Positions 1 to 11,906 of a DNA stretch of 64,000 nt are shown piece after piece; the first letter of the stretch is position 1, and each line of letters begins with the position of its first letter. The notes under the pieces were generated by a model. The model made no database searches and was not told the DNA's origin. It was given only the letters and a program-made list of their open reading frames with translations. The position numbers and the translations under genes are program-made. Origin of the DNA: Hofstenia miamia (Eukaryota; Xenacoelomorpha; Acoela); contig SCFE01000022.1 of NCBI GenBank assembly GCA_004352715.1, positions 2,188,788 through 2,252,787 on the forward strand, in the 5' to 3' direction.

Positions 1-565
1 TAAATTACAAATTTTATTAGTTCATATTTATATTTGTCTTAAAATAGTTAATATTGATATTGATAAAATTAACAGTTCTTCAGATTAATTGTCTTTGATC
101 GATGGTGGCACCGCATGTTTCCTCAGCGCGGTATACGGCAATTGTCGTGTTCCCAACCGCTACCGCACGACGTGTTTGTCAAAATGCGCGTAAAATCACT
201 AAGCAATTCAAATAAAAAACGAGAACTGTGTATTTCTTTTGGAATTTTATATTGAAAAAAACGTCAATTTTAACGAAGTACTCTATATCAAACAGCTGTT
301 CAAAAACTCTTAGTGACTTCATTTTTTATGCTATGGCCTTATGAAATAGAATTGATGCAGATTATGCCGGTAATTGTATTATTTTTCTTACGCGCGCTGT
401 TTTGAAATTGATATAATTTAAGCATTGTTGTAATTTACGAGGTTTATAGAGATTTCTCGTTTGTTGGCAACTGTTTGTTTGATAAGTTGATCAATGGGGT
501 AGAGGTTCACACGTCAGCTAAAATTTGGCACCTTTTGCTATTCAGGTAGTCCACTTTAGTCTAGA
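1..565. other. Intergenic, no gene recognised
   Basis: AT-rich sequence with a locally GC-richer patch around 110-195. No extended reading frame, repeat end or RNA gene was recognised. Confidence 0.5.
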
Positions 566-595
566 ATGCCGGACGTTGTCAAATTCTTTAAGCAT
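566..595 (+). other. Possible short first coding exon
   Basis: An ATG in fair context (tctagaATGcc) opens ten codons (MPDVVKFFKH) that end exactly at a consensus splice donor, gtaagttg, at 596. The phase is 0, so it could in principle splice to an acceptor at 13478-13479 just before the vav start codon, which is in the same phase. No protein family is recognised and thirty bases can arise by chance, so this is only a candidate. Confidence 0.15.
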
Positions 596-912
596 GTAAG
601 TTGTTACTGTTCTATACTAATATTTGAAAAATACCCCCTGATAATCTATCATCTTCATTATTCTATCAAGACTTACAACCACGCGGGGTGGAGATTGACA
701 TTAATAGTAATTTAGCAATGATTCTTCAAAAGGTACTAAGAAGGTATTCACTAAATTCTAAGCATATTGTGGACATCATTTTGTTACAGTGAAGTGTGTG
801 TATTTTGTGAGTTTACCATTTTCATTAAGATGGGATAGATAATTGAATAATAAATCGTCTTCTTTTACACAAGTATCCTGGTGCAGAGTGCCCCAACTTG
901 AGGCATTCGATG

Positions 913-1205
913 CAGGGCCGTTGCTAGGGGAGGGCCAGGGGGGCAATTGCCCTCCCTGTTGGGCCACTGGGCCCTCCTTCCTCTTGGCATCCTGGATGCA
1001 CAACTCCATAGTATTAATTCTAATATTCTGTAACTAAGTTAGAGTGAATATATTTTAGTTGAAATATATAAAATACTAATGCCATTCTATTTAAAAATTC
1101 AATAAAATAGTGTGAAACTATTTCATATGAGTAAAACTATGATTAATTTATGGAACTTTGCGGGGCCATTGACCCACTAAATTTCAAATACAAGCCACGG
1201 GCCTG
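913..1205. mobile_element. hAT-like MITE, 293 bp
   Basis: Begins CAGGGCCG and ends GGGCCTG, short inverted ends of hAT type. Flanks are attcgatg (905-912) and attagatg (1206-1213), an 8-bp target duplication with one mismatch. No coding capacity. The left end has a G-rich then C-rich stretch that can fold. Confidence 0.55.
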
Positions 1206-1951
1206 ATTAGATGGTGACCTAGATAGTGATGAAATTTATATTTGTTTTGTGTTTCGAATTGTATACCCTTTATTAGCTCAAAAGACTTTAAAAATATAGC
1301 CCTAAAATTCAATGTACCATCTTAGTTTTTTATTTTTATATATTTTGTAATAAAATCTTGTATTTTTTAACCGAAAAATAAATATTGGACTCTTAAACAG
1401 GGAATATTCTCAATTTCTGAACTCAAGGTATGGAAAATTTTTTTTACGAAAATCGGATTTCTCAATGAAAATAATCTTATTAGCATGTACTTCAAGCAAG
1501 AAAATGTTTTAGCAAAAGGCTTTCAATGTTTCTTAACAGGCTTTGATAAAATTGTTCCAAAATGTGGATAGGATTATAATGTTATAAATCAAAGCTTTAT
1601 TTACTCTAATTATTGCCTTTACTTTTTTGTGTATTATGTTATTTTTTTGCAATATTAATATTACACTAAAGAAATAATGACAATATATAACGATAATGTA
1701 TAAATGTAAATGGAAACTAGTTTAATAATTTCCATTAATTTCTTTCGATGGCTTCTTTTGGGGCAATCAAGCTTTCCACCGATTGGGTTTTACATATATG
1801 CAATTTATTGCAATGCACACTTTTATAACTATTATTATTTATAAATTTGAATTTAATTCTAATTGTTTAATACTGCCGGCTGACACCGGCCAGCTGCTGA
1901 TAGGTTACAACTCTGTGTAGGAATCATTACATGTTAGTAGTTAAGTAAGAA
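1206..1951. other. Intergenic, nothing recognised
   Basis: AT-rich sequence without a convincing frame or element terminus. Confidence 0.4.
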
Positions 1952-2216
1952 CAGATCTCTGGTCACACTCTGATACGGTCCCAAAGTGATCTAATTGTGG
2001 ACTTTGATCATCTGGCGATCTAAGGTTGTCTATCTCTGATGTCATTAGAATATATTGGTGACAAAATTAAGTTGTAATATTTATTATATATTTCAGAATT
2101 TTTTAATATATTTCTAATGACGTCAGAGATAGACAACCTTAAATGGCTATATGGTCACTTTGTGACCTCTCCCCTGGCCCTGTGGGGACCAATCAGATTT
2201 TTTGACCAGGGATCTT
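1952..2216. mobile_element. Foldback (inverted-repeat) element
   Basis: The outer arms pair (gatctctggtca at 1954; tgaccagggatc ending at 2214). A longer inner arm, including ggttgtctatctctga near 2025, recurs inverted near 2130. The middle is a short AT-rich loop. No clear target duplication is seen, so the superfamily is unknown. Confidence 0.5.
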
Positions 2217-2605
2217 TCAATGTTAATTTTTTCATTATAACTTCATATTTAGATACAAGATCGTTTTGAATTTATAAATGAGGTGCTAAAGTCGTATCAT
2301 GCCATATTATTTTATGGGATTTCTTTTGAAAAGGCTAAAACTATTCGAGCCAGTTATCAATAAAACTTAACGATGTTTTGCATTTTGATTTTCTAAATAT
2401 TTATTTAATCTCTCCTAAAAGGTGATAATACCAAACGAATTTTGTGTCTAGCGGCAATTCCTCGAAATATGGAGAGGAACTTTTGTTGTGGAAGTAAATT
2501 TAATTAATTATTGTTACTTTACTGAAAGCTATGGTCTGCTAGCATGAAGCCGTGATTTTCTTATTTCCATTCCTTCATGTGTTTTATTGCATTGCATTTA
2601 GAGAC

Positions 2606-3051
2606 CAGACTTGTCAACGAGCCGACATTTCCAAGCTCGGCTAAGTTCGGCTCGGCTTGCCACATAAAATCTTTGATTGAGGCTCGTTTTAGCTCGGTAT
2701 TTTTTTAAAAATATTGTGCTCAAAGAATTTTTTACATAGCTCTTTCTATTATTTAATAAACATTTCTTAAATAAGATTATAGGAAAGGCATACTGACAGC
2801 AAAAAATAAGAAAAATCTCCATAATCAAATTAACAAGCAGAACTATAAACTTGCTTTTGCCTAAAATAGGTTCGTTTTGGGCTCATTGTATATCAAATAC
2901 TGTGCTCAAGCTCGGNNNNNNNNNNNNNNNNNNNNNNNNNNNNNNNNNNNNNNNNNNNNNNNNNNNNNTTTTGGGCTCGTTGTATATCAAATACTGTGCT
3001 CAAGCTCGGCTCGGCTCGGCTCGTTAGAAGCTCGGCTTGTTGACAAGTCTT
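2606..3051 (-). mobile_element. GAGCC-type hAT MITE, copy 1 (contains gap)
   Basis: Ends resemble CAGACTTGTCAACGAGCC and its complement, with CGGCT/GAGCC pentamer runs next to them and the family's AT-rich core. A 53-base N gap (2916-2968) is flanked on both sides by the same sequence (gggctcgttgtatatcaaat), so the right end is probably duplicated by mis-assembly. Flanks ttagagac and ttatagag are a weak target-duplication match. Confidence 0.75.
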
Positions 3052-4124
3052 TTATAGAGAGAGCTTTGTAGAAAACGGTTTATTTTAAAGAAGAATTTCA
3101 TGGGAAACGTGTTTATCACCGTTAGCAGCAGCGTTAAAAAATCTATATATTATATATAAGGGATTTTACACGACATACGCACTGTGGATTCCGCCATATA
3201 TTTCCAATTTATATAGCACCTTGAAGCTTCCTCGATTTTGAATAAGATATCACATTAGGTTCTTTAAATAACCTCCTGTTTAACACGACAACAAAAAAAA
3301 ACGTTTTAAACATTTAAAACAATGTTTTTTTTGCTTTTATGCATATCCAGCTTAATTACGAAAATTTTGCTAAAAACATATACTAGCAAACATTGGGTTA
3401 TGATAAACGCATCAACATTAATTTTTTGTTTCATACACGTAAACAAAACACAAGTTTTGCTATTTTTTCGGTATAAAATCGGTTACTAAAGTACGAATGG
3501 GCGAAACCCAAAAATTATATTCCAAGCTTTCCTATATAAATTCGAAAAAAAAACATTTAAAAAAAACAGTGCAAAAAACAGTTGTTTTAAACATGTTTTA
3601 AACAGGTCCTGTTGATAATTTGCCGACGTTAAAATAAAGTTTTGAATACTTAAAGTAAAATTTGAAGAAAGTGAAACGTTGAAATTGTTTATTAGTGGCG
3701 TTTCCACTACTCATTTGTCTTTACTGAAATATAGTTGATGACAATATAATATGGCCCTACGTATTTCTTTCACTTTTTATCATTAGGATTTAGTAAATTT
3801 TACAAGTTTACCTGGATACATTTTGTGGTATTACTTAAAACTGTCTTATTTATTTAAAATTATGCGCATTTTAATTTCTTTTGAACACCTGTCAAAACCA
3901 GTCCTGCGTTGCAATAAGGAATTTATTTCTCCTGGCGTTAGAGAAGCATTCATTTTTCTAATAACTAAAGCACAGATATTCTAATATTGTTTTTCTATAA
4001 ATTATATTGTACAATATCATACCTTCCACTAAATTATCAAATATATTCGTTTCCATGAAAGTTGATTTCTTGAAATTTTTTTAACTTACTGAGGCAGGCC
4101 CAGTACGTTTGCCAATATATAGTT
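3052..4124. other. Intergenic, nothing recognised
   Basis: Very AT-rich. Short frames here look random and no element termini were found. Confidence 0.4.
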
Positions 4125-4132
4125 TAGGAAAC

Positions 4133-4341
4133 CAGTGGCGTACCCAGGGGGACATGGTGGAATGTCCCCCATCAGGTTTCCAAATTTATTTTTGAATGCA
4201 TAAATCAAAAATTTTTTCGTAAAAAATGTAAAAATTTAAAATCTAGGATGGTGAAATGCATTTTTTAGGGTCTATTTTCTCAATATTTTAGGAAATAACA
4301 ATGATGTCTCCCCCAGTCAGAAAATCCCGGGTACGCCCCTG
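4133..4341. mobile_element. hAT MITE, 209 bp, CAGTGGCGTACCC ends
   Basis: Starts CAGTGGCGTACCCAGGGGG and ends GGGTACGCCCCTG. Both flanks carry the perfect 8-bp duplication taggaaac (4125-4132 and 4342-4349), diagnostic of hAT-type insertion. Non-coding. Relatives lie at 9120-9329 and 58590-58741. Confidence 0.85.
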
Positions 4342-4349
4342 TAGGAAAC

Positions 4350-5107
4350 AACGTTTGCTAGTGACATTATATTGTTTTACTGACGTACGCAATAGTTTTA
4401 ATCGTTAAGATGTAAAACATATAGATCGTCGCGGTTTCAAATGCGTTGCCATGGAAACGGCATAAGATTTACTCAATTAGCTAGCTAATGCCATTTTTGA
4501 TGGAAAACTTTGAAATCCAATATTTACTTTCAATTACGACAAATGAATATTCATTTTTCCTATTAAAATGAAATGAATCAATTTTATTAATTTTTTATAA
4601 AACGTTTGATTGAATTCTAAATGCAAGCGACTAAGTTCCTTTGTACGCATCAGAAGTCGTTTATTATTCAATTGCTATGATTCACAAGTTTGAATAAAGT
4701 TTATAACTCCCTCTAATTATTTATTAGTTTAACTCAGTCGTCTTCAAGTTTAAAAATTTTCAAATAATTACTAAAAGTATTTTTTCAGTTACCCCGTTTT
4801 TATTGACATGTCTGTTTGATGTAATTCCATATTTATTAGCAATTTATTTTGTGAATCACTGTAAAACGTGGATATCGATTGTTTGCTAAGAAAAGACTTC
4901 ATTTTTCTTTATTTTATCATCATCATCATTAGTATATAATTTTTGGTCCTAATCTTCTCGCTACCATGGGGGTCTCTAAGATCTCCACACAATAATTTTT
5001 AAGTGCATGTATTTTTTATAATTATAATTGTTTTACCATTCTACAGCTTTATATTTTAGTCATAGACATCTTGGAATTTAAAGTAGTAAGAAAAACTGAG
5101 TTTTATA
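4350..5107. other. Intergenic, nothing recognised
   Basis: AT-rich sequence; no frame or repeat terminus could be supported. Confidence 0.4.
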
Positions 5108-5110
5108 TTA

Positions 5111-5335
5111 GGCCACGGTTAGACTAATGATTGGTTCAAAAGTGATCTATCACATTTTGAGTGAATCGCCCGTCTAACCACCCGAGATAATTAGTGATGT
5201 GACCATCACAAAGAAATCGTGCGCGTTCGAATTGCTTGTGATCGTCACATCGCTAATTATCTCGGGTGGTTAGACGTACAATTCTTTCAAATGTGACAGA
5301 TCACTTTTGAACCAATCACTAGTCTAACCGTGGCC
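5111..5335. mobile_element. Harbinger-like foldback MITE, 225 bp
   Basis: Almost the whole element is an inverted repeat with arms of about 100 bp, starting GGCCACGGTTAGAC and ending in its complement. It is flanked by TTA on both sides (5108-5110 and 5336-5338), the target type of PIF/Harbinger elements. A rearranged relative lies at 23727-24058. Confidence 0.8.
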
Positions 5336-5338
5336 TTA

Positions 5339-6366
5339 GAGATCACTAGAAACCTTATTGTAACTGTTTTACGTTTTTGGTCTTTTAGTTGGAGGGTTAA
5401 ATTGGGAAACTAATTTTTTGAAATTTAAAAGAGGTATTCCACATTGACATTAGAAGTTAAGATATACTGACATTACAGATATGTTTTGAATCATGAAACG
5501 CATATTCTTATTTCAAAGAGCTCATTTTTGAATTTGATTCAAATCAACTTAACTTCTGAGTCATTCGAATTATGCTCTTAAGAAACAAAATGTTTAACCG
5601 ATTTGCGCAGCGTTTTGCATTTGAGAGTAAATATTTCTTAATGTGAACACTGGTGCTAAACAAAATTGCTTTTTGGTCAATTCTTACCCACTCAAAGTAA
5701 TGCTTCTTATTCTGATCTAATAGCTAAGTTATACTGAAATATTTTATTGTATTTGTGTGAAACTTATTATAGTTCTTTTGCTGCAGCATTATTTAGCTGT
5801 TTTTGTTTTATTTGACCCCTAGGCGTACTCGAACGGTTAAATAGATTTTCCAAACTAATTCCGTCTAATCGAATATTTTTTCCAAAGTTTCGCTGGGATT
5901 TTCAGAAATTGTGTTCTAAGGATGAGTTGTATGATATACAAAATTTAAATTTCATGATTTTGCCTGCAAATATTTTCCAATAGAACTGTATTTCTGGCAA
6001 AGATTTTTTAAATTTTCGTCAAAAAAATTTTCAATCTTATTCGACATCGTATCACTTCCTAGAAATATTTCGAGTTTGCTTTAAGTTTGATATTACTCTG
6101 ATCGATTCTAAATCTGTGGGTGGTATTATAATCACTTAGAAATATCATTGCACCTGTCTCTTATACACATCTTGACTAGTTTTTTGATTATTGAAATACC
6201 CTATTTGAACAGTTCAATTTTTTGCTTATTCGAATGATCAGTTGGAGGTTTTTGAAATTGCGTGCTTCATATTTTAAACTAAAAAATTATAATGGGTATT
6301 TGTCTTATCCCGTAATATTTTAATTTCAAAACGCGAAGGACTTCTTAACCTGCCCCGCCGATGCTT
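5339..6366. other. Intergenic, nothing recognised
   Basis: AT-rich, no supported frames or elements. Confidence 0.4.
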
Positions 6367-6374
6367 ATGATTAG

Positions 6375-6729
6375 CAGACTTGTCATCGAGCCGACATTTC
6401 CAAGCTCGGCTCGGCTCGGCTCGTTTAAATTTTTTGTAAGTTCGGCTCGCCACATAAAATCTTTGAATGAGGCTCGTTTTAGCTAGGTATTTTTTAAAAA
6501 TATTGTGCTCAAAGAATTTTTTACATAGCTCTTTCATTTAATAAACATTTTTTAAATAAGATTATAGGAAAGCATACTGACTGCAAAAAATAAGAAAAAT
6601 CTCCATAATCAAATTAACAAGCAGAACTATAAACTTGCGTTGCCTAAAATAGGCTCGTTTTGGGCTCGTTGTATATCAAATACTGTGCTCAAGCTCGGCT
6701 CGGATCGGCTCGGCTCGTTGACAAGTCTG
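6375..6729 (-). mobile_element. GAGCC-type hAT MITE, copy 2
   Basis: A 355-bp copy with ends CAGACTTGTCATCGAGCC and CGTTGACAAGTCTG and CGGCT pentamers at each end. Flanks atgattag and attaggag share only attag, so the target duplication is eroded or offset. Confidence 0.8.
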
Positions 6730-6737
6730 ATTAGGAG

Positions 6738-9119
6738 TGTATTCAATCACATGGCATGCCCTGAACCAATAACGTTTGCAAAAAATATACAAAGAATACG
6801 AGATGTGTCTTATTTCAAGTTTGAGACTTGACAAACTTTTCAGGTAAACATTATTTGTTTGACATTTGATTTCGGAGAGATTTACTTCTACCGTCATGAA
6901 CATCCTCTTTTTACGAAGTTGACTTTGTTTCAGCGACCATTGATTGTTAAACTTCTATAAAATGCACATAACTTTTTCAAAAGGTTTAAAAAGTATTTCG
7001 CTCGTCCTTTTTTAATTGTAGGCCTTCGGGGATGTTTTAGTAACTCGTTTTTATAGCCACTATTGATTGTCATCGGTTACTTTGATCGAATATATTCGTT
7101 TCTATTTTTAGCTTTTCCAGCCTATAAATATTCATCGGGAGTCTTTAATTAATCAATTTTCACCTCATTTGACAGCTTAAATCAGTCTTTGTTTATCTCA
7201 TCGATAATAAGTGGAAATCGCAAATCGATATGACAGATGGTTTGATATATTCATGTTTATTTTCTCTTTTTGTTACTCTTTACTAGTTTCCTTCTTCATT
7301 AGATACATTGAAATTCAGATAGCAACGAAATGGGTCGTGTCCATGGGGTTTCTGATTACTTGCTGGGTTAGGGCCCGATAACTTTTCAGCTCAGCTTGGA
7401 AAGAGCTGTCGCCGACACAATATCCTTATTTTTACCGAACCTAACAACAGGCGATTGAAGCTGACGCAAGTCTTTTCCTGTGTTATCATGTTTGACCTGT
7501 TGAAGACATTTCTCCACATTTATCATGTTTTGGCATTTAACCTCATTTATATTGTTCTGGTTGACCTGTCCTTAAACCCTCCCCTCCTCACTGATATAGT
7601 TTTTTTCATTTTGTTTTCTTTTTTAAAGGTTGAATTTTTCCACCTTTAAAGCTTGGATTCACAAGATTATACAGTGTGAATATAATGTAGTTTATAAAAT
7701 TTGTTTTCGGTATTGCGTGGGATTCTCGCACGTTTGCTAAGCTTGCCAGCGTTTAGTAATTCATCGAAATGATGTGTTTGAAAGCGTTTATCTTACCAGA
7801 GCTATTTGAAGAAAAATGTATGCGTTACAACTTTATTTTGTCAATATTCATTCATATTTGTCATTTAACACTTTCTGTTTATTATGTACTCAATGATTAA
7901 CTTTATAAATCATGACTAAGCTCTTATCTAGTTCAATTTATTTATGTCATGACCAAATCATTTCGGAAGGTAAGCACAGTGTTTGCTTAAAATATTTTTC
8001 ATTTTAATAGCAGTGCAAGGGTTTTCCATGTCTAGGACCGCCTTATTGTTTGGAATATTGATTTATTTGGGACTCTTATCATCGCAAGCTATCATCAATG
8101 TCTGTCAATTTTGTTTCCAAATCCATCACTTTAATTAAATGCTATTAAATCACCAAGAATTGCTTCTGTAGAATTGTTTCTATTCCCTAATTAAGTTTAT
8201 AAAACTTAACTTTGTAAGTTCAAAGTCAGTTAATTTTAACTCATCTCTATTCAAAAATATGTACCCATCATCAATTAATGGTGATTCTAAGTATGAGATG
8301 TATGTCTCTTTATTTGTTCAAAATGTAACAAATTAGAGAATTTTATCGCCATTATTGTTGTTTTTCAAATTCTGCTGTTTTCAAGTATTGAAGTTCGGGC
8401 TTTATAGTGTGTTTATAGTAACTATTCTCATAGTAAAAAATTGCATGACAATGATAATATTTATTTTTTTCAAACTGTTTTAAAGTTTTTCAATATGACT
8501 TTCTTTTAACTTTTCTATAACGAAGTGTGCATTTCTTCTAATTAAAATGTTATTTAATATATCAAAAATTGATATGGCATCAGGGGCATAGTCCCTTCTC
8601 AAATAATTAAAGGTGTTGTGTCCCCTTCTCCTAGACATGAACTTAGTTGTATGTGCCATGCGTCTTGCACTCTGTGTTGTCTGTGGTTAACCAAATCTCT
8701 TCCAGTAGCGACTAGTATCTTTTATCATTTTATGTATTAGGTAAGTATTTTTACTACGTTAATCGCTATTTATTATTTGTGGTGTAGTGATTTACGTTTG
8801 CTTATATCAAGGACATGTCCTTGTTTATATTTATTTCGAGGCATATTTTAAGAGGTAGCTGTGGCCAAAATGGACAATTGTAAATGTGAAACGGGCCCTA
8901 GATCCCCTTATGTTTGCATTTTTCCAAAGTTTGTAAATAATACAATTGATTTTAGATTTTGTAAACTTTTTACTGATTGTGGTAATTAGTTATGGCCAAC
9001 GGCCCCACAAAGCACCACATTGGCACTTGCTTAGAATATTTAAAATGTTACCATTCGGAATGATACGTTGCTACATGAATTCGACTGGGATCCCCAGCTT
9101 TCCAAGTAAGTACAAAGTC
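6738..9119. other. Long intergenic stretch, nothing recognised
   Basis: 2.4 kb of AT-rich sequence. The longest frames (for example 7455-7649) are hydrophobic, low-complexity and lack splice or codon signals of a real gene. Confidence 0.4.
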
Positions 9120-9329
9120 CATTGTCGTACACAAGGGGGCGACATGGTGGAATGTCCCCTTCAGGTTTTCAAAATTTATTTTGACTGGTTAAATGAAAAT
9201 TCGGCAAAAAATGAACAATTTAACATCTAAGGTCGTGAAATTCATTTTTAGGGTATATTTTCTCAGTTTTTTAAAAATGTTAGTCATGACTAACATATTA
9301 CCCGTCAGAAAATCCCATGCACGCCCATG
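9120..9329. mobile_element. Diverged CAGTGGCGTACCC-type MITE
   Basis: Aligns by eye with the element at 4133-4341 over its length: an acatggtggaatgtcccc block after the left end, an AT-rich core, then gtcagaaaatccc and acgcccatg at the right end. Ends are mutated and no target duplication is visible, so it is an older copy. Confidence 0.65.
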
Positions 9330-9958
9330 ACAATGATTTTCTGTTTGAATTGGGGCAGTTATAAAAAAAGCCCTGATTTCTTTATGTGCTGGGTCTGTTA
9401 AATTTAACGCATTGAATGATGCACAGGTGGCAGGAAGCATTATCAAGTTGACAAACATTTGACGAATTAAGTTGAAACGGTTTTTCGTAGGTTTTGGTAT
9501 GCAGATTTCAAAAATTCTAGTCTCTTGAATAGTCTATTGACTTGCATTTTTGAAATCAACTTAGTTCCACTTGATCATGTTTCCACCATCCATTGATGAG
9601 TAAGTATTGAAGAATTCATTGTTACCTTAACATAAAAAATCAAATTCAAGTTAGTTCAGGGTAAATCCAACGATTTAAAACAGGCTTGATTGAGGCCCAC
9701 AGTACATTTGCTGCATTCTGTATGAGAGGGGTTGTTATTAAGTGATTTGCACCATTATAGCAAACCTCAACTGTGCTCGAATCTTCGGAGAACAATAAGA
9801 CAACTGTTTTAGATTTCCTAAGGCCTTTGGCAGAATATTCAAATATTGAATCACTTTAAAAAATTTGGACGCTTCTAATGGAGTGACAAACATCATTTTT
9901 CTATAAGTCATCATCAGCGATGCAAAAACGTTCCCTGTTTGGAAGGAAGTATGAAATG

Positions 9959-9999
<41 letters not shown>
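9959..9999. repeat. (TA)n(GA)n microsatellite
   Basis: A TA run followed directly by a GA run. The same compound structure recurs at 27665-27766. Confidence 0.95.
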
Positions 10000-10645
10000 C
10001 TGGTGTCTCCTGTTTCGGAAAAATGGGCAGTGTTTGGCATTCTTTTACATGTCTCACGTTTGAGAAAAGTGAATACAAATATATTTACTTCCCCGTCTCA
10101 CAATTAGTAATGGCAATTGTGGTTAAAGAAAACGTCTTCATAATGATGAGAGAACGCTTTGTAGTATATAATTTTGCTTTAACATGTCTGGTGACTACAT
10201 ATTCCATTCCAGTTGGGTTTTAGTGGCTAATATAATCTCTTTTATATAATGGCTCAGCCTCAGTTTTCAAATCATCAGGAATAGGTTCAAGTGACAATAA
10301 TCTATTCTGCTAAAATGACATGGTGTAAATGAAATATTGATGATTTCTCGACATATTTTATTTCTTTTGGTCCATAGGTTGGACTTTTTTGCCTTTTCAA
10401 GTTATCTTTCATGATTAAATTTACTTTCACTGTAATCATTTAAATATTTTTTGGCACTCAGTATTTTTTTAACTTTCAGTTCAATTTTTTTATATTTAAT
10501 TATATTTAGAAGTGTTATCCAAGGTTTATAAGATTTACTTACGTAAGAAAATTCTAATAAAAATATAAATATTAAATTTGAATTATAAGAAATATGTTTT
10601 ACGTAACCAGAATGTTTTATTTCACTGTTACATAATTACAAATAC
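10000..10645. other. Intergenic, nothing recognised
   Basis: AT-rich sequence up to the mariner target site; no supported frame. Confidence 0.4.
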
Positions 10646-10647
10646 TA

Positions 10648-10681
10648 GGTTGTCCCAAAAGTTCGTAAACACTTGAAAAAA
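10648..10681 (+). repeat. Mariner left inverted repeat
   Basis: 34 bases identical to the reverse complement of 11871-11904, immediately inside the TA target duplication. Confidence 0.95.
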
Positions 10682-10760
10682 TTAAATTTTATGCATTTTT
10701 TAATTACTATATTTTTTGCGTTTATATAGTTATAGTAATATTCATTTTTTGATCCAGGTA

Positions 10761-11786
10761 ATGGATAAAATTGAGCTGCGAGTTTTGGTTCGCTACTGCT
10801 GGAAGCGAGGTCTTTCAACTAGAAAAGCTGCTGAAGAGATTTGTGCTGCCGAAGGTAAAGAAACAATTGCATATGCGGCGATCTCAAAATGGTACAAGCG
10901 TTTCGAATCTGGCGACATGAGTCTTGAAGATATGCCTCGTTCAGGTCGGCCGTTAAAGCTGGATGATGGAGACTTAAAAACCGGGTTGAACATTGCTCCT
11001 TCATCGAGCACTCGAGAATTGGCTGGTGAGCTTGGAGTTGGCAAATCGACAATTCACCGACACTTGAAGCAACTTGATTTTGTTCACAAAAAGCCGCGCC
11101 AAGATCCTCACGAACTCACCGAAGCACAAGCCAACAGACGAGTTGAAATTTGTCGTCAATTGCTCAGCAATCCATTGGACGACCGTTTTTGGAAGCGTAT
11201 TGTTACATCAGACGAGAAATGGGTCTATCTAGTCCAGAACAATCGAGACAAGCAATGGGTTCAGAAAGGGCAAGAGACACCGTCAATTCCAAAACAAGAT
11301 CGATTCGGAAAAAAAGTCATGTTGTGCGTTTGGTGGAACTTTGATGGAATCATACATTTTGAGCTGGTTCCGAATGGTCGTGCCATCAGTGCCGAACTTT
11401 ACTGTCAGCAATTGGTGCGGGTCTACGAAAAGTTGAAACAAAAGTATCCGGCTCTGATCAACAGAAAGCGTGTTTTAATGCAGCAGGACAATGCCAAGCC
11501 ACACACCGCCAGGAAGACCAAAGACATGTTTGAAGAACTGGACGGCGTTGAGGTTCTACCACATCCAGCCTACAGTCCTGATTGTGCTCCATCAGATTAC
11601 GGCCTTTTCCGTTCAATGCAACACTTTCTGAAAGGCCGCCGATTCGAATCGTTTGATGAAGTCGAAGAAGCATGTCAAGAATTCTTCGATTCAAAGCCGG
11701 CTGAATGGTACTTTAACCAGATTCGAAAGCTTGCAGATCGATGGCAGAAAGTCTTGGAACATGATGGTCTTTATTTTGAGGAATAA
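10761..11786 (+). CDS. Mariner transposase
   Basis: A 341-residue DDE/D transposase for cut-and-paste movement of this element; Mos1-type transposases are about 345 residues. The start chosen is the ATG of MDKIELRVLVRYC, because the longer frame from 10716 only adds unrelated residues. The N-terminal half is a paired helix-turn-helix region (RKAAEEI; TRELAGELGVGKSTIHRHL) joined by a linker with a GRP motif. The catalytic aspartates are Asp151 (VTSDEKWVY), Asp243 (MQQDNAKPHTA) and Asp279 (YSPDCAPSDYGLF). The last two are separated by 35 residues, one more than the usual 34, because of an extra residue in LDGVEVLPH. The C terminus (RKLADRWQKVLEHDGLYFEE) is the normal mariner ending. No stop or frameshift is seen, so it may be active. 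Confidence 0.95.
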   Translation: MDKIELRVLVRYCWKRGLSTRKAAEEICAAEGKETIAYAAISKWYKRFESGDMSLEDMPRSGRPLKLDDGDLKTGLNIAPSSSTRELAGELGVGKSTIHRHLKQLDFVHKKPRQDPHELTEAQANRRVEICRQLLSNPLDDRFWKRIVTSDEKWVYLVQNNRDKQWVQKGQETPSIPKQDRFGKKVMLCVWWNFDGIIHFELVPNGRAISAELYCQQLVRVYEKLKQKYPALINRKRVLMQQDNAKPHTARKTKDMFEELDGVEVLPHPAYSPDCAPSDYGLFRSMQHFLKGRRFESFDEVEEACQEFFDSKPAEWYFNQIRKLADRWQKVLEHDGLYFEE

Positions 11787-11828
11787 ACTTTATTGTTGCA
11801 GCTATTAGTTGAGTAATAAAATTTCAAT

Positions 11829-11891
11829 TTTTTTCAAGCGTTTACCAACTTTTTTCAAGCGTTTACCAACTTTTTTCAAGTGTTTACGAAC
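11829..11891 (+). repeat. Three 21-bp tandem repeats at the mariner right end
   Basis: Units start at 11829, 11850 and 11871 (ttttttcaagcgtttacca and a variant). The third unit is the inner part of the right inverted repeat, so that part of the end has been multiplied inward. The left end has no such array. An aataaa signal lies just before, at 11815. Confidence 0.9.
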
Positions 11892-11906
11892 TTTTGGGAC
11901 AACCTA

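Larger units (their letters stand above)
10648..11904 (+). mobile_element. Full-length mariner element, 1257 bp
   Basis: Bounded by TA on each side (10646-10647 and 11905-11906) and by perfect 34-bp inverted repeats (10648-10681 and 11871-11904) that start GGTTGTCCCAAAAGTT. It carries one uninterrupted transposase frame. Perfect ends plus an intact frame mean a recent insertion. It lies 1.6 kb upstream of the vav start codon in the same orientation. Confidence 0.95.

Noticed and set aside
2598-2828. A recurring 60-80 codon ORF (MIMEIFLIF...) seen in several GAGCC MITE copies (also near 14289, 15180, 22021).
   Set aside because: It simply follows the MITE core, is broken differently in each copy, and has low-complexity hydrophobic sequence without a known motif. 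Conservation is explained by the DNA element.
9738-10223. ORFs on both strands through the TA/GA microsatellite.
   Set aside because: They read poly-(Ile-Tyr) and poly-(Arg-Glu) through the simple repeat and have no gene context.
10793-11052. Minus-strand frames inside the mariner transposase.
   Set aside because: Shadows of the intact plus-strand transposase.
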